This document shows, in pieces, positions 6,631 to 8,677 of a stretch of DNA of 8,677 bases (the first letter of the stretch is position 1; each line of letters opens with the position of its first letter). The notes under the pieces were generated by a model. It saw only the letters and a program-made list of their open reading frames with translations. It was not told the DNA's origin and ran no database searches. The DNA lies in assembly GCA_001796045.1 (NCBI GenBank), contig MGLN01000046.1:45831-54507 (forward strand), written 5' to 3'. Source of the stretch: Caulobacterales bacterium RIFOXYB1_FULL_67_16. Lineage in GTDB: Bacteria > Pseudomonadota > Alphaproteobacteria > Caulobacterales > Caulobacteraceae. Position numbers and translations under genes: made by a program.

Positions 6631-7985
6631 TGGCCGGGAAGGCCGCAATCCAGGCGCCGGACGATCTGTCCGGCGCCTACCGGGCCGTCTGGCGCTGGCA
6701 TTTCTACGCCGGCGTCTTCGTCATGCCCGTGCTGATGCTGCTGGCCCTGACGGGCGGTCTGTATCTGTTCAAGGACGAGATCGACGGCGCCCTCTATCGC
6801 AACATGATCCGCGTGCCGGCGGTTCAGTCTCAAGCGCCCCCGGAGACCTGGGTGGCGGCGGCGGCCCAGGCCGCCGGCGGCGGTCGGGTCGCCAATCTGG
6901 TCCTGCCCGCCCGGCCGGACCAGGCCGTCCGCCTGCGCGTGGATCGACCCGACGGGGTGCAGAAGACGGTCTTCGTCGATCCGCACACGGGCCGCGTCAC
7001 CGGCGTCATTCCCGCCGGCGGCTTCATGGAACTGGTGAAAAAGACCCACAGCCTGACCCTGCTGGGGCGGCCGTTCAACATCCTGGTCGAGATCGTGGCG
7101 GGCTGGACCATCATCCTGTTCGCCACCGGCCTCTATCTGTGGTGGCCACGTGGACGGGCTGTCGCGACCGTCTCGCTCCGGACGACCGACGCCCGACGCC
7201 GCCCCTTCTGGCGCGACCTGCACGCCCTGACGGGCTTTTACGTCGGCGGGGTCGTGCTTTTCCTGGCGGTCACCGGCATGCCCTGGTCGGCCTTCTGGGG
7301 CGACACGGTGATGGACGCCGTCAAGTCCAGCGGCCTGGGCCGCCCCCCGGCGCCCGTCGCGGGGGCGTGGCAGAGGGCGGAGCATCATGATCGACCGCTC
7401 GGCGCCGGCTGGGCCATGGACGGCATGGTCATGACCCACGATCATGCGGGCCACGGCGCCCTGGATCGGGTGCTGAGGGCCGCCGACGACGCCGGTCTGG
7501 ACCGGCCATACGCCGTCAACATCCCCGCCGCCGGCGGCACGGCCTATACGATCACCACACAGGCCCGCCGGGTTCAGGACAGCCGGTCCCTGTACATCGA
7601 CGCCGCCTCGGGGCGTCTGCTGGCCGACCTCGGCTATGACCGGTTCGGCGTCGGCGCCAAAACCATCGAATGGGGCATCTATACCCATCAGGGGACCCAG
7701 TACGGACAGGCGAACCGGATCATCATGCTGCTGGGCTGTATCGGCGTCTGGCTGCTGGCGATCAGCGGAATAGTCATGTGGTGGAAGCGCCGCCCGCCCA
7801 ACCTGTTGCGCCTGCGACTGGGCGCCCCGCCCGCCCCGCCCGGACCCCGCGTCCGCGCCGCTGTCCTGGGCATCGTCCTGCCGCTCGCCGTCCTCTATCC
7901 CCTGACGGGCCTGAGCCTGATCTTCGCCGTATTGCTCGATCGAGTTGTGCGGCCGATGATCCGGCGTCGTCCCGCCGTTTCCTGA
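6630..7985 (+). CDS. PepSY-associated inner-membrane protein with His/Met-rich periplasmic loop
   Basis: This 451-residue protein belongs to the PepSY-TM family, inner-membrane proteins often encoded beside TonB receptors and in some siderophore systems implicated in metal reduction. Predicted helices lie at about 22-47, 150-171, 198-222, 363-385 and 408-437. Periplasmic PepSY-like segments lie between the first two (KTVFVDPHTGRVTGV, 112-126) and between the third and fourth (SLYIDAASGRLLADLGYDR, 320-338). Histidines H24, H140, H198 and H353 lie in or beside helices in motifs typical of the family (WRWHFYAG, KKTHSLTL, DLHALTGFY, YTHQGTQYG) and could bind haem or metal. The loop 252-275 adds five His and three Met (EHHDR, MDGMVMTHDHAGHG), which looks like a copper-binding site. 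The ATG overlaps the receptor stop (TGATG), with GAGGA at 6615-6619. A role moving or reducing copper for the downstream chaperone is inferred; the direct activity is unknown. Confidence 0.9.
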   Translation: MAGKAAIQAPDDLSGAYRAVWRWHFYAGVFVMPVLMLLALTGGLYLFKDEIDGALYRNMIRVPAVQSQAPPETWVAAAAQAAGGGRVANLVLPARPDQAVRLRVDRPDGVQKTVFVDPHTGRVTGVIPAGGFMELVKKTHSLTLLGRPFNILVEIVAGWTIILFATGLYLWWPRGRAVATVSLRTTDARRRPFWRDLHALTGFYVGGVVLFLAVTGMPWSAFWGDTVMDAVKSSGLGRPPAPVAGAWQRAEHHDRPLGAGWAMDGMVMTHDHAGHGALDRVLRAADDAGLDRPYAVNIPAAGGTAYTITTQARRVQDSRSLYIDAASGRLLADLGYDRFGVGAKTIEWGIYTHQGTQYGQANRIIMLLGCIGVWLLAISGIVMWWKRRPPNLLRLRLGAPPAPPGPRVRAAVLGIVLPLAVLYPLTGLSLIFAVLLDRVVRPMIRRRPAVS

Positions 7986-7998
7986 AAGAACCGACGCC

Positions 7999-8484
7999 AT
8001 GAAAACCCATCTGTCCCTCGCCGCCGTCGCCCTCATTCTGGCGGCCTGCAACCCGCCTGCGGACAAGCCGGCCCCTGCCGCTGAGGCGACGGCCGCCGTC
8101 GTGACCGCCTCTGATGCCTGGTGCCGCCCTTCGCCCAACGGAGCCAAGGCCGGCGGCTGCTACGTCACCCTGACCGCCGCGACCGACGACCGCCTGACCG
8201 GCGGCGCCAGCCCCCGCGCCGCCGAGCTTCAGGTCCACGAGATGAAGACCGAGAACGGCATGATGAAGATGGCCCAGCTGACCGAAGGCCTGCCGCTGCC
8301 GGCCGGTCAGGCGGTCGGCCTGGCGCCCGGCGGCAATCATCTGATGCTGATCGGCCTGACCGCCCCTCTGGTCGCAGGTGAGACCGTGCCCATCACCCTG
8401 ACGTTCGCCTCGGCGCCCGAGGTGACGGTGCAGGCGGCGGTGCGCCAGCCGACCATGGCGGGGATGGATCACGCCGCCCACTGA
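7999..8484 (+). CDS. PCu(A)C-type periplasmic copper chaperone, lipoprotein
   Basis: This 161-residue protein belongs to the PCu(A)C (DUF461) family, which binds Cu(I) in the periplasm and supplies the copper centres of cytochrome oxidases. A type II signal peptide ends in the lipobox LAAC with C17, so the mature protein should be lipid-anchored, followed by a Pro/Ala linker (18-35). The copper site is visible: H80-E-M82, M91 and H114-L-M116 (VHEMK, MMKMAQL, GGNHLMLIGL), close to the family pattern H(M)X10MX21HXM, with one extra residue in the second spacer. The C-terminal tail PTMAGMDHAAH adds more His and Met. C42 and C54 flank the strand where the family usually has non-Cys residues and might form a disulfide. 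The ATG lies 13 bases after the PepSY stop; the upstream ribosome site (GAAAGAA) is weak, which suggests coupled expression from the same transcript. It is the last gene of the cluster. Confidence 0.95.
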   Translation: MKTHLSLAAVALILAACNPPADKPAPAAEATAAVVTASDAWCRPSPNGAKAGGCYVTLTAATDDRLTGGASPRAAELQVHEMKTENGMMKMAQLTEGLPLPAGQAVGLAPGGNHLMLIGLTAPLVAGETVPITLTFASAPEVTVQAAVRQPTMAGMDHAAH

Positions 8485-8495
8485 AGCCTTTTGAA

Positions 8496-8539
8496 GCGCG
8501 AGCCTGACAAACCGGTTCGAACCGGCTAAAGGCTCGCGC
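8496..8539. repeat. Nested inverted repeats upstream of ychF
   Basis: An outer inverted repeat GCGCGAGCC (8496-8504) and GGCTCGCGC (8531-8539) encloses a perfect 14-base palindrome CCGGTTCGAACCGG (8512-8525). No T-run follows on either strand, so this is not a normal intrinsic terminator. The inner palindrome has the form of a dimeric regulator's operator. In RNA the outer arms could also fold into a long stem-loop, which might act as a weak boundary after the copper-type cluster. Confidence 0.7.
8504..8532 (+). promoter_or_regulatory. Possible promoter for ychF with palindrome in its spacer
   Basis: CTGACA (8504-8509) matches the -35 consensus TTGACA at five of six positions. Seventeen bases later TAAAGG (8527-8532) is a weaker -10-like hexamer. 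The spacer contains the perfect palindrome CCGGTTCGAACCGG, so a protein bound there would block polymerase. Transcription would begin roughly 15 bases before the ychF ATG. The -10 match is poor, so this is tentative. Confidence 0.35.
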
Positions 8540-8554
8540 CTCACGAGGAATCCC

Positions 8555-8677
8555 ATGGCCCTGAAAGTCGCGATCGTCGGCCTGCCCAATGTCGGCAAGT
8601 CCACCCTGTTCAACGCCCTGACCAAGACGGCGGCGGCCCAGGCGGCCAACTATCCGTTCTGCACCATCGAGCCGAAC
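8555..8677 (+). CDS. ychF: Ribosome-binding GTPase/ATPase YchF, N-terminal part (cut by window edge)
   Basis: Only the first 41 residues are present, but they are diagnostic. MALKVAIVGLPNVGKSTLFN carries the P-loop GLPNVGKS (9-16), and NYPFCTIEPN (32-41) is the nearly invariant YchF switch-region sequence. YchF (also called EngD or OLA1) is a cytosolic Obg-family P-loop protein that prefers ATP, binds ribosomes and is linked to stress responses. The full protein is usually about 365 residues, so most lies beyond the window. ATG 8555 has GAGGAA at 8545-8550 and gives the standard family start. In many proteobacteria ychF directly follows pth; here it is about 4.5 kb away, beyond the copper-type cluster, and seems to have its own promoter region. 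Confidence 0.96.
   Translation, partial: MALKVAIVGLPNVGKSTLFNALTKTAAAQAANYPFCTIEPN

Noticed and set aside
6624..8147. 507-residue open frame on the minus strand opposite the PepSY gene
   Set aside because: It is antisense to a well-supported membrane protein gene with conserved motifs; the Gln/Asp/Gly/Arg-rich product looks like a shadow.
8485..8554. Inverted repeat after the PCu(A)C gene as an intrinsic terminator
   Set aside because: Neither strand has a run of T after the stem. The promoter-like hexamers and the operator-like palindrome fit a regulatory site better.

Overview
The window is a gene-dense, very GC-rich stretch with strong G/C bias at third codon positions. The housekeeping order rplY-pth-(...)-ychF, the PAS_7-type sensor domain and the overall protein sequences suggest an alphaproteobacterium, most likely Caulobacterales (Brevundimonas or Caulobacter relatives). 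The taxonomic call is inference; there is no rRNA gene to settle it.

Layout: (1) At the left edge is the 5' end of a probable small membrane protein gene on the minus strand (1-157), cut by the window boundary. (2) Divergent from it is a large hybrid sensor histidine kinase with a seven-helix MHYT sensor, PAS, HisKA, HATPase and receiver domains (305-2596). (3) Next are rplY (ribosomal protein bL25, long CTC form, 2740-3351), a strong intrinsic terminator (3377-3411) and pth (peptidyl-tRNA hydrolase, 3440-4060). (4) A tight four-gene same-strand cluster follows (4098-8484): a DUF2946-family small protein with CxxC and a C-terminal RAPP motif, a TonB-dependent outer-membrane receptor, a PepSY-associated inner-membrane protein with a His/Met-rich periplasmic loop, and a PCu(A)C-type copper chaperone lipoprotein. 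(5) A promoter-like element with a striking palindrome leads into the start of ychF (8555 to the right edge, truncated).

The main biological story is the four-gene cluster. Its parts fit a copper-acquisition pathway: uptake across the outer membrane, handling or reduction at the inner membrane, and delivery in the periplasm, probably toward cytochrome oxidase. The head gene looks like a regulatory upstream ORF. It has the two hallmarks, CxxC and RAPP, of the DUF2946 nascent-peptide copper sensor described in Bordetella pertussis, and a C-rich, Rho-site-like stretch lies between it and the receptor gene. The cluster sits between pth and ychF, which are adjacent in many proteobacteria, so it looks like an accessory cassette placed inside a conserved housekeeping locus. 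The MHYT kinase upstream is another possible metal or gas sensor, but nothing in the sequence links it directly to the cluster.

No tRNA, rRNA, CRISPR array, insertion sequence or phage gene was seen. No gene-free stretch exceeds 300 bases.
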